64,000 nt of DNA from Microbispora siamensis (GTDB taxonomy: Bacteria > Actinomycetota > Actinomycetes > Streptosporangiales > Streptosporangiaceae). This document shows, piece after piece, positions 16,921 to 25,853 of this stretch (position 1 is the stretch's first letter; the number at the start of each line of letters is the position of its first letter). The notes below the pieces were generated by a model that had not been told where the DNA came from, ran no database searches, and saw nothing but the letters and a program-made list of their open reading frames with translations. Location: NCBI RefSeq assembly GCF_016863095.1, contig NZ_BOOF01000032.1, positions 62,001-126,000 of the forward strand, written 5' to 3'. The position numbers and the translations under genes are program-made.

Positions 16921-18072
16921 TCAGGTGAAGGCGGCGACACCCGTCAGGGCCCGGCCGATCAGCAGTTTGTGGACCTGGCTGGTGCCTTCGTAGAGGGTCA
17001 TCACCCGCGCGTCCCGCAGGTACTTGGAGACCGGGTACTCGTCGATGTAGCCGTAGCCGCCGAAGACCTGGAGCGCGTCGTTCGCGGCGCGCACGGCCGC
17101 CTCGCTCGCGTACAGCTTCGCCATCGACGATTCCGTGGCGAACGGCAGGCCGCGGTCGATGTGGTCGGCGACCCGCCACACCAGCAGCCGGGCGGCGTCG
17201 ACGTCGAGGGCGATGTTCGCGATCAGGTCCTGCACCAGTTGGTGGGCGGCGATGGGCTTGCCGAACTGCTCGCGTTCCTTGGCGTACGCGACGGCCGCGT
17301 CCAGGCAGGCCTGCGCCAGGCCCACGCATCCTGCGGCGACGGACATACGGCCCTTGGCCAGCGCCGCCAGGGCGATGGAGAAGCCCTTGCCCTCCGGGCC
17401 CAGGACGGCCTGCTCCGGTACCCGTACGGCGTCGAAGATCAGCTCAGCGGTGGGCTGTCCGCGCAGGCCGAGCTTGCCGTGCAGTTCCCGACGTTCGAGA
17501 CCGGGGGTGTCGGTGGGGACGAGGAAGGCGGTGATGCCCCGGTGGCCGGGCTCCCCGGTGCGGGCGAAGACCAGGGCGACGTCCGCCCAGGTGCCGTTGG
17601 TGATGAACATCTTGGAGCCGTTGATCACCCAGTCCGTGCCGTCGCGCTCGGCTCTGGTGGTGAGCGCGGCCGCGTCGGATCCGCTGCCGGGCTCGGTCAG
17701 CGCGAAGCAGCCCAACGCCTGGCCGCTGGTGAGTGCGGGCAGCCACCGGTTCTTCTGGTCCTCGTCACCGTAGGTGTTGATCGACTTGGCGACGAGCCCC
17801 AGGGAGACGGACACGATTCCGCGGACGGCGGAGTCACCCCGGCCGAGTTCCTCCAGCACCAGGGCGTAGGCCAGATGATCGCCCGCTGAGCCGCCGTACT
17901 CCTCGGGGATCGTCAGGCCGAGAAATCCGAGGTCGCCCAGCCGGCTCACGATCGACCGGTCGACGGATTCCGCGCGGTCCCAGTCAGCGGCGTGGGGAGC
18001 GATCTCGCGGGCGACGAATTCGGCGGCGAGTTGCCGTACGGCGATCTGTTCCTCGGACAGTTCGAGGTTCAT
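16921..18072 (-). CDS. Acyl-CoA dehydrogenase
   Basis: 383 residues. Signature stretches are CFALTEPGSGSDAAAL, the FAD-binding MFITNGTWAD, and DALQVFGGYGYIDEYPVS. The catalytic Glu is in MTLYEGTSQVHK near the C-terminus. It oxidises an acyl-CoA to the enoyl-CoA, passing electrons to ETF. ATG at 18072 has GGAGGA upstream; the longer frame to 18111 would run through the operator. Divergent from a TetR gene and controlled by the operators at 18083 and 18123. Downstream genes are broken. Confidence 0.93.
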   Translation of the reverse strand: MNLELSEEQIAVRQLAAEFVAREIAPHAADWDRAESVDRSIVSRLGDLGFLGLTIPEEYGGSAGDHLAYALVLEELGRGDSAVRGIVSVSLGLVAKSINTYGDEDQKNRWLPALTSGQALGCFALTEPGSGSDAAALTTRAERDGTDWVINGSKMFITNGTWADVALVFARTGEPGHRGITAFLVPTDTPGLERRELHGKLGLRGQPTAELIFDAVRVPEQAVLGPEGKGFSIALAALAKGRMSVAAGCVGLAQACLDAAVAYAKEREQFGKPIAAHQLVQDLIANIALDVDAARLLVWRVADHIDRGLPFATESSMAKLYASEAAVRAANDALQVFGGYGYIDEYPVSKYLRDARVMTLYEGTSQVHKLLIGRALTGVAAFT

Positions 18073-18082
18073 CCCGTCCTCC

Positions 18083-18103
18083 AAAACTAGCAGTGCAAGT
18101 TTT
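18083..18103. promoter_or_regulatory. TetR operator, copy A
   Basis: Inverted repeat AAAACT…AGTTTT around the core AGCAGTGCA, 21 bases. It lies directly upstream of the acyl-CoA dehydrogenase ribosome site. A second copy follows exactly 40 bases later. Confidence 0.75.
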
Positions 18104-18122
18104 AGTTGCATCGTAATCCAGG

Positions 18123-18144
18123 TAAACTAGCGGTGCAAGTTTTA
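18123..18144. promoter_or_regulatory. TetR operator, copy B
   Basis: Inverted repeat TAAACT…AGTTTA around AGCGGTGCA, nearly identical to copy A. It lies just upstream of the TetR gene and overlaps the ATG-proximal region, favouring the downstream GTG at 18176 as the real start of the regulator. Confidence 0.75.
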
Positions 18145-18175
18145 GGGGATGGCATCCAGGCGCAGGGAGAATGTC

Positions 18176-18847
18176 GTGGCGCGACCTCGTCGGCCGTTGC
18201 TGAGCCGGGAACGCATCGTGTCCGCGGCTCTCGCCCTGGTCGACGCCGAAGGGCTCGACGCCGTCTCCACGCGGCGGCTGGCCACCGAACTCGGGGTCAG
18301 CGGGCCATCGCTCTACAACCACGTGGCCACCAAGGAAGAACTGGTCGATTCCGTCGTGGACGCGGTGCTCAGCGAGGTCGACACGTCGATGTTCGCCCGG
18401 CTCGGCGGCGATGACCGTGACTGGCGCGCGGCCTTGGCGGCCTGGGCGAAGTCCTACCGGGCCACACTGGCCGCGCATCCCAACATCGTCCCGGTGGTGG
18501 CCAAGGGGCCCGGACGGCGTCCCCATGCGCTGCACATCGCCGACGCCGTCTTCGGAGGGCTGGTCGCGGCCGGGTGGCCTCGCCGTGAAGCCACCCGGGT
18601 GGGAGCGCTCATGCGGTATTTCGTCACGGGTTCGGCGCTCGGCTCCTTCGCCGGCGGGTTTCCCGATGACGCGACCGTGTACGAGGAGAACTACGCGCAC
18701 CTGGGGCAGGCGCATCTCCTCGCCGAGCGACAGCAGGAGATCAACGAGAGCGCCTTCGCGGTCGGTCTTGAGTCCCTTCTCGACGGGCTTGAGCTGCGGT
18801 ATAGGACCGTGACAGCAGGCGGTGACCCGTCGGAACGGGTCACCTGA
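18176..18847 (+). CDS. TetR family repressor of acyl-CoA degradation
   Basis: 223 residues. N-terminal helix-turn-helix RLATELGVSGPSLYNHVATK within the TetR motif; the C-terminal half resembles the TetR_C (tetracyclin-repressor-type) ligand domain. GTG at 18176 is preferred (AGGGAGA upstream); an ATG at 18149 in frame would add nine residues but sits only 5 bases from the operator. Divergent from acyl-CoA dehydrogenase; two operator copies between them imply autoregulation and control of the dehydrogenase, with an acyl-CoA as plausible ligand. Confidence 0.88.
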   Translation: MARPRRPLLSRERIVSAALALVDAEGLDAVSTRRLATELGVSGPSLYNHVATKEELVDSVVDAVLSEVDTSMFARLGGDDRDWRAALAAWAKSYRATLAAHPNIVPVVAKGPGRRPHALHIADAVFGGLVAAGWPRREATRVGALMRYFVTGSALGSFAGGFPDDATVYEENYAHLGQAHLLAERQQEINESAFAVGLESLLDGLELRYRTVTAGGDPSERVT

Positions 18848-18848
18848 A

Positions 18849-19613
18849 TCACTTCCCCCTCCACACCGGCGGCCGTTTCTCGGCGAAGGCGCGGGCGCCC
18901 TCCTGGGCGTCGTGCGAGGTGAATATCGGGGCGATCAGCTCCCGCTGTCGGTCGAAGGCGGACTCCGCCGGCCATCCCCGTGACTCGACGATCACCTGCT
19001 TGGTGACGCGGACCGCCAGCGGCCCGTTCGCGGCGATCGCGGCGGCGAGCCGCCGGGCCTGCGCCAGTGCTTCTCCCGGCGAGGTCAGCCGGTTGACCAG
19101 GCCGAGTGCGTGGGCCCGTTCCGCGGGCAGCAAGTCGCCGGTCAGCGCCAGTTCCATGCCGATCTGGTACGGGATGCGTCCGGGGAGGCGCAGCAGGCCG
19201 CCCCCGGCCGCGACCAGCCCTCGACGTACCTCGGGCAGGCCGAACCGGGCGTTGTGGGCGGCCACCACGAGATCACTCGCCAGCACCAGCTCGCATCCGC
19301 CCGCCACGGCGTAGCCTTCGACGGCGGCGATGAGCGGTTTGCGCGGAGGCGCCTCGACCAGGCCCGCGAACCCGCGTCCTGGCACGTAGGGGCGTTCTCC
19401 GCGCAGGAAAGCCTTGAGGTCCATACCGGCGCAGAAGACGTCTCCCGCGCCGGTGAGGATGCCGACTTTCAGGTCTTGGCGGGCGTCGAGCTTGTCCATC
19501 GCGGCGGCGATGCCTTCGGCGACGGAGAGGTTGATGGCGTTGCGTGCCTTCGGGCGGTTGATGGTGATGACAGCAAGGCCGTCGGCGTACTCGGTGATCA
19601 CTTCATCGCACAT
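18849..19613 (-). CDS. Enoyl-CoA hydratase/isomerase
   Basis: 254 residues of the crotonase fold. The oxyanion-hole strand FCAGMDLKAF and GYAVAGGCELVLASD are present, and both catalytic-position glutamates are visible (in GGCELV and in LPEVRRG). It hydrates enoyl-CoA in beta-oxidation. It ends two bases from the stop of the convergent TetR gene and follows the 3-hydroxyacyl-CoA dehydrogenase gene after 15 bases. Confidence 0.92.
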   Translation of the reverse strand: MCDEVITEYADGLAVITINRPKARNAINLSVAEGIAAAMDKLDARQDLKVGILTGAGDVFCAGMDLKAFLRGERPYVPGRGFAGLVEAPPRKPLIAAVEGYAVAGGCELVLASDLVVAAHNARFGLPEVRRGLVAAGGGLLRLPGRIPYQIGMELALTGDLLPAERAHALGLVNRLTSPGEALAQARRLAAAIAANGPLAVRVTKQVIVESRGWPAESAFDRQRELIAPIFTSHDAQEGARAFAEKRPPVWRGK

Positions 19614-19628
19614 GGGTCCCCCATTCGG

Positions 19629-20471
19629 TCATCGTTCCTCGGCTGCGCGGCTCGTCCAGGTGTAGAAGCCCTGTCCCGTTTTGCGGCCCATGAGGCCGGC
19701 GGCGACCTTCTCGCGCAGCAGTCGCGGTGGCGCGAACCGGTCGCCGAGCTCACCGGAGAGGTATTCGGCGATGGCGAGCCGGACGTCGAGTCCCACCAGG
19801 TCGGTCAGGCGTAGCGGGCCGATGGGGTGCCGGTAGCCCAGGACCATGGCGGTGTCGATGTCGTGCGGCTCCGCCACCCCCTCCTCCACCATGCGGATCG
19901 CCTCCAGGCCGAGCAGCACCCCGAGACGGCTGGTGGCGAACCCGGGACTGTCGCGGACGACTATGGAGTGGCGTTGCCACGTCTCACTCCAGCTCTTCGC
20001 CAGCTCCACCGTCCGTGGCGCTGTCCGCTCACCGGCGACGATCTCGACCAGGGCCGACTTCGCCACCGGGTTGAAGAAGTGCAGCCCGAGGAACCTGTCC
20101 GGGTCATGGACGGCCTGCGCGAGTCGGCCGATGGCGATGGAGCTGGTGTTGGTGGCGAGGATCGCATGGTGCGCCACCCTGCCGGCCGCGGCGAGCACGT
20201 CCGCCTTCAGCTTCGCGTCCTCCGCCACGGCCTCGATGACGAGGTCCGCCTCAGGCGGGGTGCGCGAGAGGTTTGTGGTCGTCTCCAGCCGGGCGAGCGC
20301 GGCGGGGTCGTCCGGCCACTCCCGGCGGACCCGTTCGGCCACCCGGCCGGCGGCCGCCTGGTCGACCTCGACCACGGTCACGGTGCTGCCCGTGGCGGCC
20401 ATGAGGCCGGCGATGCCGCACCCCATGGTGCCCCCGCCGATGATCGTCACGTGACGCGGGTGATTCGTCAT
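19629..20471 (-). CDS. 3-hydroxyacyl-CoA dehydrogenase
   Basis: 280 residues. N-terminal NAD fold IIGGGTMGCGIAGLMA, then the catalytic His in LGLHFFNPVAK and a C-terminal domain with GLMGRKTGQGFY. Normal length for the monofunctional PaaH/FadB2 type. ATG at 20471 is preceded by GGAG. It oxidises 3-hydroxyacyl-CoA to 3-ketoacyl-CoA and is co-transcribed with the hydratase and a permease. Confidence 0.92.
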   Translation of the reverse strand: MTNHPRHVTIIGGGTMGCGIAGLMAATGSTVTVVEVDQAAAGRVAERVRREWPDDPAALARLETTTNLSRTPPEADLVIEAVAEDAKLKADVLAAAGRVAHHAILATNTSSIAIGRLAQAVHDPDRFLGLHFFNPVAKSALVEIVAGERTAPRTVELAKSWSETWQRHSIVVRDSPGFATSRLGVLLGLEAIRMVEEGVAEPHDIDTAMVLGYRHPIGPLRLTDLVGLDVRLAIAEYLSGELGDRFAPPRLLREKVAAGLMGRKTGQGFYTWTSRAAEER

Positions 20472-20501
20472 GTCTCCTTCAAGTGTTCGGTGGACCAATG
20501 G

Positions 20502-21899
20502 TCACTGCGGCTCTTCGGTCGCGAGGACGGACGCGGCGCGGGGCCGGGACAGCCGCCGGACGAGGTAGATCACCGCGATCCCGGCGGGCGCGACCAGTCC
20601 GATCCCGAGCTGGCCACGCGATTCGGGCAGGACGACCATGCTGACGGCGACCGCCACCAGGAGCCCCAGCGTGAACCAGCTCAGATACGGGTGACCCCAC
20701 ATCCTGACGGGCAGGTCTCCGCCCTCCTGCTCGACGAGCCTGCGCAACCGGAGCTGAGAGATCGCGATCACCGCGTAGATGACCAAGGCGACACTGCCCG
20801 CGGCGTTGAGCAGGAACGCGAACACCGCTTCGGGGGCGAGGTAAGCCACCGCGACCGCGAGCCAGCCGGCCAGCGTGCTGAGCACGATCGCGCGGATCGG
20901 CGTGCCACGGGCCGTGGTCCTGGCCAGGGAGCGCGGCGCCTCACCTTGAGCGGTCAGCGCGAACAGCATGCGGGACGCGGTGTAGATGCCGGCGTTGAGC
21001 ACCGACAGCACTGCGGTCAGCACGACGAGCTGCATGGCGACGGCCGCCCCTGGAACGCCGAGCCGCTCCAGGAGGACGACGAACGGGCTCTCGCCCGGCC
21101 GGATCTCGGCCTGCGGGATCAACACCACGATGAGAGCGATCGAACCGACGTAGAAGACGATGACCCGCCACACCACGGTGGTGGCCGCCCTGGCGACCGC
21201 CCTGACCGGGTCGGTGGCCTCCGCGGCGGCGATGGTGACGATCTCCGCGCCGAAGTAGGAGAAGACCACCACGGTGATGGCGCTCAACACCCCGGTGGCG
21301 CCTGTCGGGGCGAGCGGGCCGTCGCCGATGGCCAGGACGTGCGCCGGCTGCCCGGGCAGCACACCGAACAGCGCGGCGACCGCGATCGCCAGGAAGACCA
21401 CGATCGCCGCCACCTTGACGGCGGCGAACCAGAACTCGGCCTCTCCGAATCCGCGCGCGGACAGCAGGTTGACCACGCTCATCACGCCCATGACGGCGGC
21501 GGAGACGACCCAGAGCGGCAGGTGCGGAAGGAACTCGCCGATGATCTCCGCTCCGGCCACGGCTTCGAAGGCCACGACGACGACCCAGAAGTACCAGTAC
21601 GTCCAGCCGATGATGAACCCCGCCCCCTTCCCCAGGGCGAGGCGGGCGTAGTCCGAGAACGAGCCGACCGAGGGCCGTGCGGCGGCCATTTCGGCGAGCA
21701 TGCGCATCACCAGGAGCAGGATCACTCCGCCCACCGCGTACGCGAGCGGGGCCAGTACGCCCGCGGTGTGGATGACGGCGCCGGAGCCGACGAACAGCCC
21801 CGCCCCGATGACGCCTCCCAGTGCGATCATGGACAGATGCCGAGGTCGCAGGGATCGCCGCAGCGCCTGCGGGGGATTCGAGTCGTTGTGGTGCGGCAA
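20502..21899 (-). CDS. Amino acid permease (APC superfamily)
   Basis: 465 residues with about twelve membrane segments. The N-terminal IALGGVIGAGLFVGSG is the hallmark of the APC family (AnsP/GabP-like), and SYFGAEIVTIAAAEATDP lies in the conserved central region. A TTG start at 21899 is supported by GGAGGCGAACCC upstream. First gene of an operon with the two beta-oxidation genes, and divergent from an M20 peptidase gene, so the imported substrate may be an amino acid or amino-acid derivative degraded through CoA esters (inference). Confidence 0.88.
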   Translation of the reverse strand: MPHHNDSNPPQALRRSLRPRHLSMIALGGVIGAGLFVGSGAVIHTAGVLAPLAYAVGGVILLLVMRMLAEMAAARPSVGSFSDYARLALGKGAGFIIGWTYWYFWVVVVAFEAVAGAEIIGEFLPHLPLWVVSAAVMGVMSVVNLLSARGFGEAEFWFAAVKVAAIVVFLAIAVAALFGVLPGQPAHVLAIGDGPLAPTGATGVLSAITVVVFSYFGAEIVTIAAAEATDPVRAVARAATTVVWRVIVFYVGSIALIVVLIPQAEIRPGESPFVVLLERLGVPGAAVAMQLVVLTAVLSVLNAGIYTASRMLFALTAQGEAPRSLARTTARGTPIRAIVLSTLAGWLAVAVAYLAPEAVFAFLLNAAGSVALVIYAVIAISQLRLRRLVEQEGGDLPVRMWGHPYLSWFTLGLLVAVAVSMVVLPESRGQLGIGLVAPAGIAVIYLVRRLSRPRAASVLATEEPQ

Positions 21900-21996
21900 G
21901 GGTTCGCCTCCAGTACGGCCGGCCGCAGATGGGGAGCCTCGGCGCGCGATGAGAGGTCGCGGCTGCCCGGCGCTTGGTGCGGCAGCCTAATTGAGT

Positions 21997-22147
21997 CGAT
22001 CGATCGATACAATAGCGAGCTCTAAATCCGCGGACGGCGGCCACAGGCTCGGGCCGTGGATGGGTCCGACCGTCGGAAGTCGCCTTGCGAGGTGGAGCTA
22101 CGCCGCAAGTTGCACTCTTTCCAATGTTTCGAACGATCGATACAATA
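21997..22147 (+). promoter_or_regulatory. Twin GATCGATACAATA elements and promoter of the M20 gene
   Basis: The 14-mer CGATCGATACAATA occurs at 22001-22014 and again at 22134-22147. At the second copy TACAAT (22141-22146) with TTTCCA 17 bases upstream (22118-22123) makes a reasonable sigma-70-type promoter for the gene starting at 22179. The first copy lacks a -35 partner and may be a regulator site, as TCGATCGA is palindromic. Confidence 0.5.
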
Positions 22148-22178
22148 CGCGCCAAGATCCGGACATAGGAGCGTGTTC

Positions 22179-23213
22179 ATGGCCGTCCCAAACTCCGAGG
22201 AATTGGCCCGCTGCGTCGAGCAGATCGATCGTGACCGACTGACGAAGACCCTCTGCGAACTCATCGAACACCCCAGTGTGAACCCCTTCGGCGAAGCGCC
22301 GAGGGGCGCGGAGGAGGGAGAGCGGAGAGTAGCGGCCTACCTTCGCGATCGGCTCACCGCACTCGGCTGGACGTGCGACGTCGACGAGTACGCGCCCGGC
22401 CGCCACAACGCGCTGGCACGGCTTCCCGGCGCCTCGGGGGGCAGGTCGCTGATGTTCGCCGGCCACATGGACACGGTCGAGACGACGGGTTACCCGCAGG
22501 CGCTCACCGGCGTCGTCCGCGACGGCAGGGTTCACGGGCGGGGCGCGTGCGACATGAAGGCCGCGCTCGCCTGCTACCTGGAGGTCGCCGAGGTTCTGGC
22601 CGAGCGGTCGATCAGCCTCGCCGGAGATCTGCTGATCGCGGGCGTGGGCGATGAGGAGTACCGCCAGGAAGGCGCCAAGGCGCTCGGCGCGAGCGGGCCC
22701 AGGGCCGACGCGGTGATCATCGGTGAGCCGACGGAGCTGACGCTCTGCCTGGCCACCAAGGGGCTCGCGGCCTACGACCTGCGGGTCGCGGGGGTGGCCA
22801 CGCACGGGAGTGTCCCCCAGCACGGCGCCAACGCCATCCTCACGGCGGCCCGGCTACTGGGTGGCTTCGAGGACTACCAGCGCACGCTCGACCGGCGACG
22901 GCATCCGCTGCTCGGCCCCGCGACGGTGAACGTCGGCGTCATCGAGGGGGGCACGAAGCCGAACATCGTGCCCTCCGAATGCCGCGTCCAGTTCAGCCGT
23001 CGCCTGCTGCCGGGTGAGAGCCCCGCGGACGTCCCTGTCGAGTTGGCGGCGGTCCTGGAGCGGGGAACGTGGTCGATCGGTGAGGCGTGGTGGACGGTCG
23101 ACGCCTACGAACTGCCCCACGGCCACTGGCTGGCCGAGGCGCTGCGCACGGCGGCCCGGCTCAGCGGCGTCCCCGACCGCGAGCCGCACGGGTTCCCCGC
23201 CAGTTCCGACGCG
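22179..23213 (+). pseudogene. M20 family peptidase/deacylase, C-terminus lost
   Basis: ArgE/DapE-type amidohydrolase. AGHMDTVET, GRGACDMKAALACY and GVGDEEYRQEG give the metal-binding His, Asp and Glu residues, and the dimerisation domain follows. ATG at 22179 has AGGAG upstream. Homology stops at GFPASSDA; the remaining open frame to 23261 is unrelated sequence. The missing ending (FGPGSLAQAHSLDEWVSVDD) is found on the opposite strand at about 24470-24606, so the gene seems split by an inversion. The final metal-ligand His is in the displaced part, so the product is presumably inactive. Confidence 0.85.
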
Positions 23214-23445
23214 GCTCCGGGCTCTGGTGGATGTGCGCGGCGATCTCATCGTGCTGCCTGATCCCCGCCTGACAGAGGGCGAGTACGACCTTCTCGATGA
23301 TGTCGAGGTGGCGCACGCGCACCACGGGTGCGGTGACCCGGTAGACCAGCACGGGCCAGCACAGGAAGAGCAGGTCTCCGGAGTCGGGCGGCCGCCGCAG
23401 GCGGAGGACGCCACGACGGATCTGGAACCGGATCTCCGCGCTCAC
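23214..23445 (-). pseudogene. 5' part of an unrecognised gene, cut at the inversion point
   Basis: GTG at 23445 overlaps the stop of the helicase fragment (GTGA). The product reads RRGVLRLRRPPDSGDLLFLC and DIIEKVVLALCQAGIRQHDE, then loses sense at the junction near 23213. I do not recognise the family; its coupling to a helicase gene suggests a two-gene module. Confidence 0.5.
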
Positions 23446-24428
23446 CGCTCGCCTTCCGCGTGCGGAGCCAGCACGATCCCGTGCCGCGACCGGCAGAGCG
23501 CGTGGAAGTCCTTCAGCGGACCGACGGCCTCGGGGGCCAGCGGCGAGGTGAACATCGCGTCGTCTCCGACGACCACCAGCAGCCGCTGCTGCCTGCTCAT
23601 GGCCACGCACAGCCGGTTGGCCAGCATGAGGTGCCCGTACGCGCGGCGGGCCCACTGCTCGTACTCGGCGTGCTTGGGGTGCTCCGGCCGGGCCTGGGCC
23701 GGATCCAGCGCGGGCGGCCTGCTCGACCGGGTGGTCGACAGCAACACGACGTCGAACTCCTTGCCCTGGAAGGCGTCCACGCTGCCGACCTGGAGACGGT
23801 CGCGTTCCCGCCCCTCGCCGTCCCGCCGCAGCCGCTCGACCGGCTGGAACCCCGAGCCGGAGCGCTCGGCCAGCCCCTCTTCGACCAGCTTCTCCCAGAT
23901 CAGCCGGACCTGGGCGCTGTAGAAGGCGATAACGCCGAAGGTGAGGTCCGGCCGGTCGAAGACATGTCGCCGCAGCTCCCGCACGACGGCCTCGGCCTCG
24001 GCCGTGCGCGACTTGCTCTGCCCGCCGTGCTCGCCGCCGGCCTGGTGCGGCACCCGCAGCCAGGCGGCCGGGCGGCCCTGATACCGGTCCAGGCCGTGTG
24101 CGAAAGCCTCGGCCGGGCGCGGGGACTCCAGATTGTCGCCGTAGAAGGCGTGCCCGACGAAATCCCCGAGCACCGGGTGCATCCGGTACTGCCGCCGCAG
24201 CCGCACCGCCCGCCGTGTGCCGGGGGTGTGGTCTCCGCCGTGCAGCATGTCGAACATCCGCCCGAAAAGGCTCTCGTGCAGCCTCGCCAGCTCGTTGCCG
24301 GCGTCGGAGCGCAGCTCGTTCTCCACGTCCGGCTCCAGCATGTGCGGCAGCTGGTTCTGGTCGCCCACCAGGATCACCCGGTCGGCGGCCAGGGTGAGCG
24401 GGATCAGCAGGTCCAGCGGGTTGGCACG
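23442..24428 (-). pseudogene. DNA2/NAM7-type superfamily 1 helicase, C-terminal fragment
   Basis: About 328 codons matching the second RecA domain of DNA2/UPF1-like helicases: VILVGDQNQLPHML (motif III), RLRRQYRMHPVLGDF (motif IV), VGSVDAFQGKEFDVVLLS (motif V) and NRLCVAMSRQQRLLVVVGD (motif VI). The N-terminal half with the Walker A motif is absent; sense begins at ANPLDLLIPLTLAADR. Upstream sequence in this orientation is the end of the M20 gene. Not functional as an ATPase. Confidence 0.8.
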
Positions 24429-24469
24429 GGCCGCAAGCACGGCCGCGAAGCCGACGAAGAACACGAACA

Positions 24470-24606
24470 GCAGGAATAGACGGCGGTGGCCGTGACCATG
24501 TCGTCGACGGACACCCACTCGTCGAGGCTGTGCGCCTGGGCCAGCGAGCCGGGGCCGAACAACGCCACCGGCGAGCCGAAGTAGGCCGTGCACCACGACC
24601 GCCGAC
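24470..24606 (-). pseudogene. Displaced C-terminal end of the M20 peptidase
   Basis: Minus-strand reading gives SWCTAYFGSPVALFGPG, then SLAQAHSLDEWVSVDD and MVTATAVY, the conserved end of M20 peptidases with the last metal-ligand His. Joining its 5' edge to the broken end at 23213 restores SSDA-RSWCTAYFGSP, the expected order. Together with the fragment at 22179 this marks an inversion of about 1.4 kb. Confidence 0.7.
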
Positions 24607-24781
24607 TCTCGCGCGGGCCGTACGAGGTATTGCGCATCCGAGCGAGACCTGATCGGGCAGGATGAGAGATGGCGACTGCTCGGGAGGGCGAGATGAACGA
24701 CAAGACGGCGGCCCTGCTCGACGATGCCCGAAGCGGCGATGCGATGTTCTCGTACGCCGTGAGTTTCGGGTAGAGGGCGTA

Positions 24782-25290
24782 GCTCTGGAGCCGCGAGCGG
24801 CGGCCTGCTCGACCCGAAGCAGTCGACGCTCGGCACCACGCGGGAGCAGATTCTCGACAAGCTGGGTTTCGCCCCCCTGCCGAGCCAGAAGACGAACCTG
24901 GTGCCTCTCGGCGGCATGGGGATGCACGTGTCGGCCTACTCCCCGAAGGCGAACCAGGCGGAGGCCCTGAACTTCATGAAGTGGTTCGAGCAGGCTGACA
25001 TCCAGAAGAAATGGGCCGCCGCTGGTGGCGTGCCATCGCGTACGGACGCCCTGGAGTCGCCCGAGTTCCTCAATGCCGGGCCGTTCAACAAGGTGTACGC
25101 CGACTCGGTTCCGCGGATGCGGGACATGTGGAACGTGCCCGAGTACGCGCGCCTCGTCGACATCGAGAACACCAACGTGAACGCGGCTCTCAACGGCGCG
25201 AAGAAGCCGAAGGACGCGCTCGACGAGATCGCCAAGCAGCAGCAGAGCGTGCTCGACTCCGGCAACCGCAAGGGCGGCGGCGGGCTGTGA
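24782..25290 (+). pseudogene. Sugar ABC transporter binding protein, C-terminal fragment
   Basis: About 169 codons read LLDPKQSTLGTTREQILDKL, LVPLGGMGMHVSAYSP, ALNFMKWFEQADIQKKWAAA and ARLVDIENTNVNAALNGAKK, the C-terminal lobe of family-1 sugar-binding proteins. There is no signal peptide or N-terminal lobe. Upstream (24693-24773) a short frame with a good ribosome site ends after 26 codons and is unrelated. A remnant of another sugar uptake locus. Confidence 0.8.
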
Positions 25291-25356
25291 GTTCCCCTCT
25301 GACAACCGACCACCCCGGGCAGGTGGCGTCCGCGACGCCGCCTGCACCGGGTCGGT

Positions 25357-25677
25357 CCCGCTCGTGACCAGCTCGCTCACCAGGAGCTCAGCCTCGTCGG
25401 ACAGGTAGTGCATGCCCCACGCGCTCAGTTGCTTTCGGATCAGGTGGCGGGCTCGGCCGCATGAGGTGGCCTGCGCGGGCAACCGCCAGGACGTCACCTC
25501 GACGTCGGGGCCGTCCGCGAGCTGGATCGCCAAGTCCTCGACCCGCCGTCGCAGCGTTTCCCAGCGGTGACGGAAGGAAGAAGGGCGGCGCCGCGGGCCG
25601 TTGGTCGCCTCGCAGTGGTGCGCGGCCGGCATCAGCTGGTTCCGGAGGGGGGAGTAGATCACGTTCACAGTGCACAC
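25357..25677 (-). pseudogene. ATP-binding (anti-sigma-factor-type HATPase) N-terminal fragment
   Basis: About 107 codons. ARHLIRKQLSAWGMHYLSDE and AELLVSELVTSG match the start of the small HATPase_c_2 proteins common in actinomycetes, but the ATP-binding N and G boxes that should follow are missing. It starts inside the end of the DUF5999-like gene, as often seen for this pair. Confidence 0.6.
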
Positions 25678-25853
25678 CCCGCAAACTCGCGGGCGAGGCT
25701 GCTGTGTGCGTTGGCCGTAAGCTCGCCGCTGCCGTAGCAGAGCACCATGCCGTTGCCCAGCCGTCCCCGGCCCTGCCGGAGGTGGCAGGCGATCAGGCAG
25801 GCCGCGTCACGGTCGGGAGCATTCGCCGGCGGGCACTGCGGGTGCCGGCACAT
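25665..25853 (-). CDS. DUF5999-type small Cys-containing protein
   Basis: 62 residues beginning MCRHPQCPPANAPDRDAA and containing LIACHLRQGRGRLGNGMVL, matching the short DUF5999 family found widely in Streptomyces and relatives next to regulatory ATPases. Function is unknown. It overlaps the truncated ATPase gene by 13 bases. Confidence 0.65.
   Translation of the reverse strand: MCRHPQCPPANAPDRDAACLIACHLRQGRGRLGNGMVLCYGSGELTANAHSSLAREFAGCAL

Noticed and set aside
24693..24773. 26-codon frame with a good ribosome site (MNDKTAALLDDARSG…)
   Set aside because: Too short and unrecognised; may be the start of a lost gene but not enough to list as a gene.
23161..25677. 838-codon minus-strand open frame
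   Set aside because: It strings together unrelated debris and shadows: an ATPase fragment at its start and pieces in wrong frames later; not one protein.
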